Assembly: GCA_027296525.1 (NCBI GenBank)
Contig: JAPUJA010000331.1
Span: 1-15,437, forward strand
Length of the DNA: 15,437 nt
Direction: 5' to 3'
Source of the DNA: Pseudomonadota bacterium
GTDB taxonomy: Bacteria; Pseudomonadota; Alphaproteobacteria; UBA828; JAPUJA01
Part shown: in pieces, positions 6,830 through 14,102 of the stretch
Numbering within the stretch: position 1 is the stretch's first letter
Layout of the letters: every line of letters begins with the position of its first letter
Notes under the pieces: generated by a model
The model's input: only the letters and a program-made list of their open reading frames with translations
Told to the model about the DNA's origin: nothing
The model's database searches: none
Translations under genes and position numbers: made by a program

Positions 6830-7327
6830 ATGCCGCAGCTCAACATCCCCGATTACGCGCCGCAGTTCATCTGGCTCGTCATCACCTTCGTCGCCCTCGT
6901 CCTGCTCATGTGGAAGGTCGCGCTGCCCAGGGTGCGCATCGTTCTCGAGGAGCGCGAACGGCGCATCAAGGGCGACCTCGCCCAGGCCGAGCAACTGAGA
7001 GAAGAGGCCGAACGGCTGCTCGAAGCCTATGACACGGCGATCGCCGAGGCGAGGGGGCAAGCTCAAAGCCTCATCGTCAAGGTGCAACAGGAGATCGCGG
7101 AGGACGCCGCACAACGGAAGGCCGAAATCGAGCGGGAGCTCACGGCCAAGGCGGCCGAGGCCGAGGCGCGCATCGGCCGGGCCAAGGCCGAGGCGATGGG
7201 CGAGGTCCAGACGCTCGCGACCGAGGTTGCGCGCGCCGCGACGGCCCGCCTGATCGGCACCGAGCCCGATGAGAGCGCCGCCGGGGCCGCGGTCGCGGCC
7301 GAACTCGGACGCGGGGGCTCGGGCTGA
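6830..7327 (+). CDS. F0 ATP synthase subunit b' (second b-type subunit)
   Basis: One half of the peripheral stalk that holds F1 still against the rotor. The 165-residue protein has a short N-terminal segment ending in YAPQFIWLVITFVALVLLMW (one membrane helix, about 9-28). A conserved LPRVRIVLEERERRI turn follows, then a long charged helix rich in Glu, Ala and Arg that should pair with subunit b. The combination of two different b genes in tandem is typical of alphaproteobacteria, other phototrophic lineages and chloroplasts; b' is usually the first of the two, as here. Names used for this gene include atpF' and atpG, so no symbol is given. The start ATG at 6830 has GAGGAAG at the usual distance. 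Its stop overlaps the next start (TGATG at 7325-7329). Confidence 0.94.
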   Translation: MPQLNIPDYAPQFIWLVITFVALVLLMWKVALPRVRIVLEERERRIKGDLAQAEQLREEAERLLEAYDTAIAEARGQAQSLIVKVQQEIAEDAAQRKAEIERELTAKAAEAEARIGRAKAEAMGEVQTLATEVARAATARLIGTEPDESAAGAAVAAELGRGGSG

Positions 7328-7815
7328 TGGAGTTCCTTGAATCGGCGAATTTCTGGATTCTCGCGGCCTTCCTGCTGTTCATCGGGCTCGTCGTCAAGAA
7401 GGGCTATCGAAAGGTGGTGACGATCCTGGACGAGCGCGCGAGCAAGATCGAGGCCGAGCTCGACCAGGCGCGCACGCTCCGCGAAGAGGCCCAGGAGCTC
7501 CTCTCGAGCTATCAGAAGAAGCAGCGCGAGGCCGCGAAGGAGACCGAGGCGATCCTCGAGTTCGCCAAGGAAGAGGCCGAACGCAAGAACGAACGGGCCA
7601 AGCGCGATCTCGAGATCTTCGTCGCGCGCCGCACGGAACAGGCCGTACAGGCGATCGCCCAGGCCGAGGTGCAAGCCACGAAGGAGGTGCGCAACGCGGC
7701 CATCGATGCCGCGCTCGGCGCGACCGCGCGCCTCATCCGCGAAAATCTCGACGAGCGCCGTGCGGACGCGCTGCTCGACGAAGCGGTCGCCGAGCTTTCC
7801 AAGAAACCCCACTGA
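7327..7815 (+). CDS. atpF: F0 ATP synthase subunit b
   Basis: The second b-type subunit, 162 residues. A single membrane helix occupies about residues 5-22 (ESANFWILAAFLLFIGLV). A conserved KKGYRKVVTILDERASKIEAEL region follows, and the rest is one long amphipathic helix that dimerises with b' and reaches the top of F1. The ATG overlaps the b' stop by one base, so translation is probably coupled. No F1 genes (atpHAGDC) follow: the operon ends here, facing the gcv operon with a 73-base gap. That gap has only a 5-bp hairpin (CGAGC 7847-7851 / GCTCG 7856-7860) without a T-run, so the terminator is unresolved. Confidence 0.95.
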   Translation: MEFLESANFWILAAFLLFIGLVVKKGYRKVVTILDERASKIEAELDQARTLREEAQELLSSYQKKQREAAKETEAILEFAKEEAERKNERAKRDLEIFVARRTEQAVQAIAQAEVQATKEVRNAAIDAALGATARLIRENLDERRADALLDEAVAELSKKPH

Positions 7816-7888
7816 TCATGTGAGCCCCCGACGGGTGCCGTGCCCGCGAGCCGAAGCTCGGCCGGAGGGACGCGACCCCTTCGCGCCT

Positions 7889-9409
7889 CTACTCGGCGGC
7901 CGCGGCTTGTGCGTTCGCGCGCCAGCGAAGCCGAGGGTGCCGTGCGGCGCGGGTTTCGTTCAGACGCCGCCGCGGCGCGTGGCGCGGCGCCTCGTGAAAG
8001 AGCGCTTCCTCGCCCGCCTTGGCCTTGGCGGCGAGCGTGCGGAGGGTTTCGATGAAGAGATCGAGACTCGCCTTGCTCTCGCTCTCGGTGGGCTCCACCA
8101 GAAGCGCACCATGCACGACGAGCGGGAAATAGACCGTCATCGGATGATAGCCCTCGTCGATGAGCGCCTTGGAGAAGTCATGGGTCGTGACCCCTGTGCC
8201 CTCCAGGAAAGTGTCGTCGAACAGGCATTCATGCATGCACCCGCCCTCGAAAGCGGGGCTGAGCGAGTCTTTGGTGCGCGCGAGCACATAGTTGGCGGCG
8301 AGCACGGCGTCTTCGCTCACCTGCCTCAGGCCGTCGCCGCCGTGACTCAGCATGTAGGCGAGCGCGCGAATGAACATGCCGGTCTGGCCGTGGAACCCTT
8401 TGAGCCGGCCGAAGGACTTGGCCGCCTCCGGGCCGTGCTCGACGAGTCGAAAGCCGGTTTCGTCATGGACCAGCTGCGGAAACGGCGCGAACGGGCTGAG
8501 CTCGGCGGTCAGCGCGACCGGGCCGCTGCCCGGGCCGCCGCCGCCATGGGGCGTCGAGAAGGTCTTGTGCAGGTTGATATGCATGGCATCGACGCCGAGA
8601 TCACCCGGACGCACGCGTCCCACGAGCGCGTTGAAGTTCGCGCCGTCGAGATAGACATAGCCGCCGACGGCGTGCACCGCCTCGGCGATCTCGATGATCT
8701 CGTCTTCGAACAGCCCACAGGTGCTCGGATTGGTGATCATGAGCGCGGCGACATCGGAATCGAGGCGCGCCTTGAGCTCGGCCGAGTCCACCCGCCCGCG
8801 CGCATTCGCGGGCAGCGCGTCCACTTCGTAGCCGAGGGCGGCGGCCGTCGCCGGGTTCGTGCCGTGGGCCGATTCAGGGACCAACACGCGCTTGCGCGCA
8901 TCGCCCCGATCCTCGAGCGCCGTGCGGATGGTCATCATGCCGCAGAGTTCGCCATGGGCGCCGGCCCCGGGCGAGAGCGCGAGCGCGGGCATGCCGGTGA
9001 GCGTCGAAAGCCAGTGGCTCAGCTGATCGAAGAGCTCGAGCACGCCTTGCACGGTCGAGGCCGGCTGGAGCGGATGAAGATCGGCGAGCCCTTCGAGCCG
9101 GGCGAGCTTCTCATTGAGGCGCGGGTTGTGCTTCATCGTGCAGGAGCCGAGCGGAAAGAGTCCGCTGTCGATGCCATAGTTCTTCTGGCTGAGGCGCGTG
9201 AAGTGGCGCACGACCTCGGGCTCCGAGAGGCCCGGAAGGCCCACGGGCGCGCGCCGGGCAAGACCGCCCAGGCGGTCCTCGTCGAGCGTGAGCGGGGCGA
9301 AATCGACCCCCGAGCGTCCCGGCGCGTCCTGCTCGAAGATCAAGGGCTCCTCGAGCATGAGCGCCCGGTTTCCGGTCGAGCGCCCCTCGAGGCCCGCGCG
9401 AGCCGTCAT
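7889..9409 (-). CDS. gcvPB: glycine dehydrogenase (decarboxylating) subunit 2
   Basis: The C-terminal half of the split P-protein, a PLP enzyme that decarboxylates glycine and passes the aminomethyl group to lipoyl-GcvH. The 506-residue product carries the PLP lysine at 282 in NLHKTFSTPHGGGGPGSGP, preceded by the aspartate-containing YLDGANFNAL segment (253-262). It also has the conserved FPLGSCTMKHNP (85-96), PGAGAHGE (147-154) and AHGTNPA (181-187) motifs. It works with GcvPA as a heterotetramer. The C-terminal extension ending in Arg/Ala-rich sequence resembles other alphaproteobacterial copies. The ATG overlaps the gcvPA stop by four bases (ATGA, 9406-9409), so translation is coupled. It is the last gene of the gcv operon and converges on atpF. 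Confidence 0.97.
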   Translation of the reverse strand: MTARAGLEGRSTGNRALMLEEPLIFEQDAPGRSGVDFAPLTLDEDRLGGLARRAPVGLPGLSEPEVVRHFTRLSQKNYGIDSGLFPLGSCTMKHNPRLNEKLARLEGLADLHPLQPASTVQGVLELFDQLSHWLSTLTGMPALALSPGAGAHGELCGMMTIRTALEDRGDARKRVLVPESAHGTNPATAAALGYEVDALPANARGRVDSAELKARLDSDVAALMITNPSTCGLFEDEIIEIAEAVHAVGGYVYLDGANFNALVGRVRPGDLGVDAMHINLHKTFSTPHGGGGPGSGPVALTAELSPFAPFPQLVHDETGFRLVEHGPEAAKSFGRLKGFHGQTGMFIRALAYMLSHGGDGLRQVSEDAVLAANYVLARTKDSLSPAFEGGCMHECLFDDTFLEGTGVTTHDFSKALIDEGYHPMTVYFPLVVHGALLVEPTESESKASLDLFIETLRTLAAKAKAGEEALFHEAPRHAPRRRLNETRAARHPRLRWRANAQAAAAE

Positions 9410-10752
9410 CTCAAAACCTCCGCGAGGCCCTCGACGAGCGCCTCGATCTCGGCCTCGCTCGTCAGCTCGGTCGCGGCGACGAGCAGGAGAGGCGCGAGAT
9501 CGGGGTGATGCGGATAGAGCCGCGAGGCCGGCACGCCTGCGAGGATTCCCACCCCGGCCAAACGCTCGACGAGCTCGGCCGCCGGGCCCGGAAGACGGAT
9601 GGTGAACTCATTGAAGAAAGTCTCATTGACGAGCTCGACCCCCTCGAGGCTCGAGAGCCGCTCGCAGAGCTCGAGCGCCGCGGCGTGATTGTGCGCCGCC
9701 AGACGCCTTAAACCCTCTTCGCCAAGCAGCGAGAGGTGGATGGCGAAGGCGAGCGCGCACAGGCCCGAATTCGTGCAGATGTTGCTCGTCGCCTTCTCGC
9801 GCCGGATATGCTGCTCGCGCGTCGCGAGGGTGAGAACGAAGCCGCGGCGCCCCTCCTCATCCACCGTTTCGCCGCACAACCGCCCGGGCATCTGGCGCAC
9901 ATGCTTCTGGCGGCAGGCGAGGAGTCCGACCGTCGGCCCGCCGAAGCTCATCGGGTTTCCGAGGGACTGCCCTTCGCCGGCCACGATGTCCGCGCCCATG
10001 GCGCCCGGCGGCTCGAGCGCCCCGAGCGAGACGACCTCGGTTACGACCGCGACGAGCAGCGCGCCGGCAGCGTGACAGGCCTCGGCGATCGGCGCGAGAT
10101 CGCGCAGGCCCCCGAAGACGCCCGGATTCTGCAGGACGACGCACGCCGTCTCTTGATCGATACGCGCCGCGATGTCTTCGCTTCCCCGAATGTCGGGATC
10201 GAGGCTTTCGACCTCGGTGCGGCCGAAGCGGCTCAAGGTTTCCACCACCTCCCGGTAATGGGGATGCAGTGTCCCGGACAGCACGGCCTTGCCGCGACGG
10301 GTCACACGCCGCGCCATGAGCACCGCCTCGCCGCAGGCGGTCGCCCCGTCATACATCGAGGCGTTCGCGACCTCCATGCCGGTCAGAAGCGCCACCTGGG
10401 TCTGAAACTCGAAGAGCACCTGGAGCGTGCCCTGGGAGATCTCGGGCTGATAGGGCGTGTAGGAGGTCAGAAACTCGCCCCGTTGAATGAGATGATCGAC
10501 GCTCGCCGGAATGTGATGGCGGTAGGCGCCGGCGCCTAGGAAGCTTGGCGTCGCGGTCGTTCCGAGGTTTTTTCGAGCGAGCTCGCCGATCGCGCGCGCG
10601 ACCTCGATTTCGCTTGCGTGGTCCGGGAGCTCGAGCGGGCGTGTGAGCCGGGCGCTCTCGGGCACATCGGCGAAAAGCTCGTCGATCGAGGCGACGCCGA
10701 TGGCCCCGAGCATCTGGGCGCGATCGGCGTCGGTGAGCGGGAGATAACGCAT
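9406..10752 (-). CDS. gcvPA: glycine dehydrogenase (decarboxylating) subunit 1
   Basis: The N-terminal half of the split P-protein, 448 residues from the ATG at 10752. Recognisable stretches are FLGAGAYRHHIPASVDHL (about 70-87), the TPYQPEISQGTLQ segment, MYDGATACGEA and REQHIRREKATSNICTN, all typical of GcvPA. It lacks the PLP lysine, which is in GcvPB. A GTG directly upstream (10755) would add one residue; the ATG gives the common MRYLPLT beginning and overlaps the gcvH stop by one base. The C-terminus includes FNEFTIRLP and a conserved LVAATE(L/M)T stretch. It sits between gcvH and gcvPB with overlapping ends on both sides, implying one polycistronic, translationally coupled message. Confidence 0.97.
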   Translation of the reverse strand: MRYLPLTDADRAQMLGAIGVASIDELFADVPESARLTRPLELPDHASEIEVARAIGELARKNLGTTATPSFLGAGAYRHHIPASVDHLIQRGEFLTSYTPYQPEISQGTLQVLFEFQTQVALLTGMEVANASMYDGATACGEAVLMARRVTRRGKAVLSGTLHPHYREVVETLSRFGRTEVESLDPDIRGSEDIAARIDQETACVVLQNPGVFGGLRDLAPIAEACHAAGALLVAVVTEVVSLGALEPPGAMGADIVAGEGQSLGNPMSFGGPTVGLLACRQKHVRQMPGRLCGETVDEEGRRGFVLTLATREQHIRREKATSNICTNSGLCALAFAIHLSLLGEEGLRRLAAHNHAAALELCERLSSLEGVELVNETFFNEFTIRLPGPAAELVERLAGVGILAGVPASRLYPHHPDLAPLLLVAATELTSEAEIEALVEGLAEVLR

Positions 10753-11129
10753 CACTCGAGACCCGCGATGAAGTCCTCATAGGCCGCCTCGTCCAAGAGG
10801 CCATCGAGCTCCCCGGGATCGCTGAGGCGGAGCTTGAGAAACCAGCCCTCATCCAGCGGCGAACTGTTCACGATCGAGGGATCGTCGGCGAGCGCGCCGT
10901 TGACCTCGATGACCTCGCCGCTCAAGGGCGCGTAGATCTCGCTCGCCGCCTTGACCGATTCGATGACCGCGGCCTCATCGCCTCGGGCCACCGCCTTGCC
11001 GCCTTCGGGCAGCTCGACATGGACCACATCGCCCAGCTGGTCCTGCGCGTAATCGGAGATCCCGATCGTGGCGACATCGCCCTCGATGCGCACCCACTCG
11101 TGATCCTTCGTGTATTTCAGAGCGTTCAT
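10752..11129 (-). CDS. gcvH: glycine cleavage system H protein (lipoyl carrier)
   Basis: GcvH carries the aminomethyl intermediate on a lipoylated lysine between the P, T and L proteins. The 125-residue product matches the family length. It has YTKDHEWVR near the N-terminus, GISDYAQDQLGDVVHVELP (23-41), the lipoylation motif ESVKAASEIYAP with Lys60, and the closing NSSP...GWFLKLRLSD region. The ATG overlaps the gcvT stop (ATGA, 11126-11129), with AAAGGGA just upstream inside gcvT as Shine-Dalgarno. No L-protein gene is present; as in most bacteria, dihydrolipoamide dehydrogenase is presumably shared with other complexes. Lipoylation enzymes are also outside the window. Confidence 0.98.
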   Translation of the reverse strand: MNALKYTKDHEWVRIEGDVATIGISDYAQDQLGDVVHVELPEGGKAVARGDEAAVIESVKAASEIYAPLSGEVIEVNGALADDPSIVNSSPLDEGWFLKLRLSDPGELDGLLDEAAYEDFIAGLE

Positions 11130-12283
11130 GGCATTCCCTTTCGTCTCTCGGACTCAGGCTTGCGATAGCGGTGCGGAACAAACGGAAGCCGGACCACCTC
11201 CGCCTCTCGAGCCTTGCCACGAATGATGAGCCGGACCGGCGTGCCGGGGCGGGCTTGAGCGCTCGCGACATAGCCCATGGCGACGGGCGCCGCGAGCGTC
11301 GGTCCGAAACCGCCGCTGGTGATGCGCCCAATCGGGACCCCCTCGAGATCCTGGACCTCCGTGCCCTCGCGCGCGGGCGCCGCGCCCAAGGGGCGCACGC
11401 CGACGCGCCGGCGCGCGGCCCCTTCTTCGAGCTGCCGGCGGATCACCGGCCAGCCCGGGAAGCCGCCTTCGCGGCGGCGGCGTTTGCCGATCGTCCAGGC
11501 GAGGCCCGCCTCGATCGGCGTCGTCGAGAGGTCGATGTCATGGCCATGGAGGCAGAGCCCCGCCTCGAGCCTGAGCGAATCCCGCGCGCCGAGCCCGGCG
11601 GGCGCGACCTCGGGCTCGTCGAGCAGCCGGCGCGCAAGCGCCTCGGCCTCAGATGCCGCAAGCGAGATCTCGAATCCGTCCTCGCCCGTATAGCCCGAGC
11701 GCGACACGAGCGCATCGATGCCCGCCACCTTCATCGGCGCCGCCCGCATGAAGACGAGTCCCGAGCAATCGGGCGCGTGACGTGCGAGCACGGCCTCCGC
11801 GGACGGACCCTGAAGGGCGATCAGCGCCCGGCTCTCCAGCGCCCGAGCCGGGCAACCGGGCCCCAAGGCGCGGGTCAGATGGGCGAGATCCGCCTTCTTG
11901 CACGCCGCGTTGACGACCAGCATCCAGCCCTCCTCGAGGCGGACCACGATGAGATCGTCGAGGATGCCGGCCGCCTCGTCCGTGAACATGGTGTAACGCA
12001 TCTCGCCGGGACGAAGCTCGGTGAGATCGGCGGGCACCAGCCTTTCCAGCTCCTCGCCCGCCGAAGCGGTGCCGAGCGCGATCTGGCCCATATGGGAAAC
12101 GTCGAAGAGCGCGGCTTCACTGCGCGCATGGCGATGCTCGGCGATGATCCCGGCGGGGTAGCGCACGGGCAACTCATGGCCGGCGAAGGCGACCATCTTG
12201 CCGCCGAGTTCGATATGAAGCGCATGGAGAGGCGTGCGAAGAATCTCGTCGGAGGTTCCCCTATCGCGACGCGCTTGGTCCAA
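11126..12283 (-). CDS. gcvT: aminomethyltransferase, glycine cleavage T protein
   Basis: GcvT transfers the aminomethyl carbon to tetrahydrofolate, releasing ammonia. The product from the TTG at 12283 is 385 residues, slightly longer than many GcvT proteins (about 365-375). Motifs in order: LRTPLHALHIELGGKMV (15-31), DVSHMGQ (61-67), the Asp pair in GILDDLIV (109-110; catalytic Asp of E. coli Asp101), SGYTGEDGFEI, LGARDSLRLEAGLCLHG and the C-terminal beta-barrel with IGRITSGGFGPTL and a typical GYV segment. There is no ATG or GTG close to the conserved start. The TTG has GGAGGAG (12293-12287) directly upstream, and longer reading would run into the riboswitch. First gene of the operon. Confidence 0.93.
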   Translation of the reverse strand: MDQARRDRGTSDEILRTPLHALHIELGGKMVAFAGHELPVRYPAGIIAEHRHARSEAALFDVSHMGQIALGTASAGEELERLVPADLTELRPGEMRYTMFTDEAAGILDDLIVVRLEEGWMLVVNAACKKADLAHLTRALGPGCPARALESRALIALQGPSAEAVLARHAPDCSGLVFMRAAPMKVAGIDALVSRSGYTGEDGFEISLAASEAEALARRLLDEPEVAPAGLGARDSLRLEAGLCLHGHDIDLSTTPIEAGLAWTIGKRRRREGGFPGWPVIRRQLEEGAARRRVGVRPLGAAPAREGTEVQDLEGVPIGRITSGGFGPTLAAPVAMGYVASAQARPGTPVRLIIRGKAREAEVVRLPFVPHRYRKPESERRKGMP

Positions 12284-12347
12284 GCTCTCCTCCAGGGTCC
12301 TCAGACAGACGCCGCCCGCCGGCTTTCGCCTAAAGCGATCCGCTGCC

Positions 12348-12550
12348 CCCTCTGTCTGTGAACCTGAAAGATTGACCGGAGGCGTGGTTCCGGCTTTCCC
12401 CTTCGGTGAGGCGCGCCCCAAAGCGGCGCCTGCTCTCCAGAGCGACCTTGCCCTACGGTCCGTTTGCCTGAGAGTTTCCGGGGCGGTTGCTCCTTCGGCG
12501 CCGGGCGGAGGCGTCCTGTGACGGTCGGCCCGCCGGTCTCTCCCGCAGGG
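12348..12550 (-). promoter_or_regulatory. tandem glycine riboswitch (two aptamers)
   Basis: On the minus strand, aptamer 1 (12550-12451) opens with CCCTGCGGGAGAGACC, continues with GCCGAAGGAGCAA and ACTCTCAGGCAAA, and closes with GGACCGTAGGG; CCCTGCGG pairs with CCGTAGGG to form P1. After a short linker, aptamer 2 (about 12444-12348) has CTCTGGAGAGC, ACCGAAGGGGAAAGCC and CAATCTTTCAGGTTCAC, then CAGAG closing against CTCTG. These are the conserved glycine-riboswitch blocks, in the usual tandem order. It lies 65 bases before the gcvT TTG. In other bacteria such tandems usually switch gcv on when glycine is plentiful; that sense is assumed here. Confidence 0.95.
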
Positions 12551-12586
12551 CTTATCGGCTCGGTCGAAGAATCCACTCGTCGAACG

Positions 12587-12614
12587 ATTCTAGTCGCGCG
12601 CAGGCCGAGGTCAA
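12587..12614 (-). promoter_or_regulatory. promoter of the gcv operon
   Basis: On the minus strand, TTGACC (12614-12609), a 16-base spacer, and TAGAAT (12592-12587). Transcription would start near 12580, about 30 bases before the first riboswitch helix, so the entire tandem aptamer would be in the leader. Five of six -10 bases and five of six -35 bases match the sigma-70 consensus. Confidence 0.65.
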
Positions 12615-12646
12615 CCGTTCCGACGCCGGGCCACCGTCGCCCCCTG

Positions 12647-12676
12647 GAGCCGTTTCAAAGCGATCGGAAACGGCTC
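12647..12676 (-). terminator. inverted repeat at the end of the CDGSH gene, possible terminator
   Basis: GAGCCGTTTC (12647-12656) and GAAACGGCTC (12667-12676) form a perfect 10-bp stem with a 10-base loop. The stem starts at the last base of the CDGSH stop codon. The minus-strand sequence after it is CCAGGGGGCG, with no T-run, so this is not a textbook intrinsic terminator. It separates the CDGSH gene from the gcv promoter 33 bases further on. It could be a Rho-assisted or mRNA-stabilising hairpin. Confidence 0.5.
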
Positions 12677-12912
12677 TAGAGCTTGCCGTGGGTGCCATCG
12701 CAAAAGGGCGACTTGCCCGTGCGCTTGCAGCCGCACAGAAAAACCGTCTTGGATTTGTCGGCCTTGAAGACCTGGGGCGCGAGGCCAGTGCCCTTGTGGG
12801 AACCATCGCAATAGGGTTGCTTCTGGCTGCGTCCGCAGGCGCACCAGTAATATTCCTCGCCCGCTTCGACCTCGACCTGGAAGGGACCTTTCTGCGCGAT
12901 CAGGGCATCCAT
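12676..12912 (-). CDS. dual CDGSH iron-sulfur domain protein
   Basis: A 78-residue protein with two CDGSH-type [2Fe-2S] motifs. Motif 1 has ligands C24, C26, C35 and H39 (WCACGRSQ...YCDGSH). Motif 2 has C60, C62, C71 and H75 (LCGCKRTG...FCDGTH). Both keep the 3Cys-1His pattern, so each should bind a redox-active, labile 2Fe-2S cluster. It lacks a signal peptide and membrane anchor, as expected for soluble bacterial tandem CDGSH proteins, whose physiological roles are mostly uncertain (electron transfer or Fe-S/iron handling). The ATG at 12912 has a strong GGAGGAGGG Shine-Dalgarno. It seems to be monocistronic: it has a candidate promoter about 110 bases upstream and an inverted repeat at its stop. 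Nothing else in the window is an obvious partner. Confidence 0.93.
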   Translation of the reverse strand: MDALIAQKGPFQVEVEAGEEYYWCACGRSQKQPYCDGSHKGTGLAPQVFKADKSKTVFLCGCKRTGKSPFCDGTHGKL

Positions 12913-12960
12913 TATGCTCGTCCCTCCTCCAGGCGATTCGATTGCAACCGGCGCATCCCT

Positions 12961-13000
12961 CCCCTTGGAAGGGGTGGCGGCCCCGACGGCCGACGCCGTC
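12961..13000 (-). promoter_or_regulatory. structured leader of the CDGSH gene (two hairpins)
   Basis: Two compact inverted repeats lie in the predicted 5' leader: GACGGC (12985-12990) / GCCGTC (12995-13000) with a four-base loop, and CCCCTT (12961-12966) / AAGGGG (12969-12974) around two bases. A direct repeat GACGGCG occurs next to the first. The Shine-Dalgarno lies about 40 bases further down. No known riboswitch class is recognised. The structure may be regulatory or only a by-product of high GC. Confidence 0.35.
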
Positions 13001-13020
13001 TTCGCCGTCTTGGCGCGCGC

Positions 13021-13058
13021 AATCTAAACGGCATCGATAGGGGGCACAAGCCGATGCC
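13021..13058 (-). promoter_or_regulatory. candidate CDGSH-gene promoter with overlapping dyad
   Basis: On the minus strand, TTGTGC (13049-13044), a 17-base spacer, and TAGATT (13026-13021). A 7-bp inverted repeat, GGCATCG (13030-13036) / CGATGCC (13052-13058), has one arm in the spacer and the other just upstream of the -35, a position suiting a repressor operator. A second dyad, GGCGCC (13062-13067) / GGCGCC (13078-13083), lies next to it. Both are inferred from sequence alone. Confidence 0.4.
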
Positions 13059-13130
13059 GAGGGCGCCCTTAAGTAAAGGCGCCACGCCCCAGGGGCTCGC
13101 GACGCCAGATCATATTCGTTAGGATGCGCC

Positions 13131-14102
13131 ATGGCCGTCTATACCGAAGTCTCCAACGACGATATCGCCGCCTTCCTCGCCGAGTACGAGATCGGCCAGG
13201 CGCTCTCCTTCAAGGGCATCGCCGAGGGGGTGGAGAATACCAACTACCTGCTGATCGCCGAACGCGCGACCTTCATCGTCACGCTCTACGAGAAGCGCGT
13301 GCGCCCGGAGGATCTGCCCTTCTTCCTCGGGCTCATCGAGCATCTGGCGGAACGCGGCGTGGCCTGCCCGCGGCCCGTCCACGGGCGGGACGGGAAGGTG
13401 TTGCGAAGTCTGTGCGGCCGGCCCGCGGCGATCACGACCTTTCTGCCGGGCATCTGGCACCACCGCCCCGAGCCGCGCCACTGCGCGTTGTTGGGCGAGG
13501 CGCTCGCCGGGATGCATCTCACGAGCGCGGACTTCCCCTTGCGCCGGGCGAACAGCCTATCGGTATTGGGCTGGCGCCCGCTCTATGAGGCCTTGAACGG
13601 GCGGGCGGACGAGCTGCTCGAGGGCATGTCGGGGGAGCTCGACGGCGAGCTTAGGCGCACCGAAACAGACTGGCCCGAAGGGCTTCCGGCCGGCGTGATT
13701 CACGGGGATCTCTTCCCCGACAACGTCTTCTTCGAGCGGGACCGGCTCTCGGGCCTGATCGACTTCTACTTCGCGTGCAACGATTTCTTCGCCTACGATC
13801 TCGCGATCTGTCTCAACGCCTGGTGTTTCGAGCCCGACGGAAGCTTCAACATCACCAAGGCGCGGCATCTTCTTTCGGCCTACAGCCGGGTCCGGGGCTT
13901 CTCCGCGGACGAGCTTGCGGCCTTGCCGTTGCTCGCGCGCGGCGCGGCGCTGCGCTTCCTGCTCACGCGGCTCTACGATTGGTTCAACCATGCCGACGGC
14001 GTGCTGGTCAAACCCCATGACCCGATGGAATTCTATCGGATCTTGCGCTTTCATCAGGGCGTGACCGGCCCCGGCGCCTACGGCCTCGATCAGGCCGCAT
14101 GA
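13131..14102 (+). CDS. thrB: homoserine kinase, APH/ThrB-II type
   Basis: This enzyme phosphorylates homoserine in the threonine pathway and belongs to the aminoglycoside-phosphotransferase fold rather than the GHMP kinases of enterics. The 323-residue product has the family N-terminus with GVENTNYLL (33-41), a nucleotide-lobe LYEKRV segment (52-57), the catalytic loop VIHGDLFPDNVFF with Asp193, and the metal-binding GLIDFYFACND with Asp211. It ends with the YRILRFHQ-type C-terminal helix region. The ATG at 13131 is preceded by TTAGGA about 7 bases away. rnhA follows with a 4-base overlap. From memory, ispH often precedes thrB-rnhA in alphaproteobacteria; here the upstream neighbour is the divergent CDGSH gene. 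No clear promoter is visible in the 48 bases before the start. Confidence 0.95.
   Translation: MAVYTEVSNDDIAAFLAEYEIGQALSFKGIAEGVENTNYLLIAERATFIVTLYEKRVRPEDLPFFLGLIEHLAERGVACPRPVHGRDGKVLRSLCGRPAAITTFLPGIWHHRPEPRHCALLGEALAGMHLTSADFPLRRANSLSVLGWRPLYEALNGRADELLEGMSGELDGELRRTETDWPEGLPAGVIHGDLFPDNVFFERDRLSGLIDFYFACNDFFAYDLAICLNAWCFEPDGSFNITKARHLLSAYSRVRGFSADELAALPLLARGAALRFLLTRLYDWFNHADGVLVKPHDPMEFYRILRFHQGVTGPGAYGLDQAA

Noticed and set aside
7816..7888. Bidirectional terminator between atpF and gcvPB
   Set aside because: Only a 5-bp hairpin (7847-7851 / 7856-7860) is visible, without a T-run on either strand; not enough to call.
7706..9508. Open frame of 600 codons opposite gcvPB
   Set aside because: A shadow of gcvPB and the end of atpF; Arg/Ala/Glu-rich with no recognisable domain, while gcvPB matches its family throughout.
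11171..12361. Open frame of 396 codons opposite gcvT and part of the riboswitch
   Set aside because: Runs through the riboswitch antisense and has no family features; gcvT is unmistakable on the other strand.
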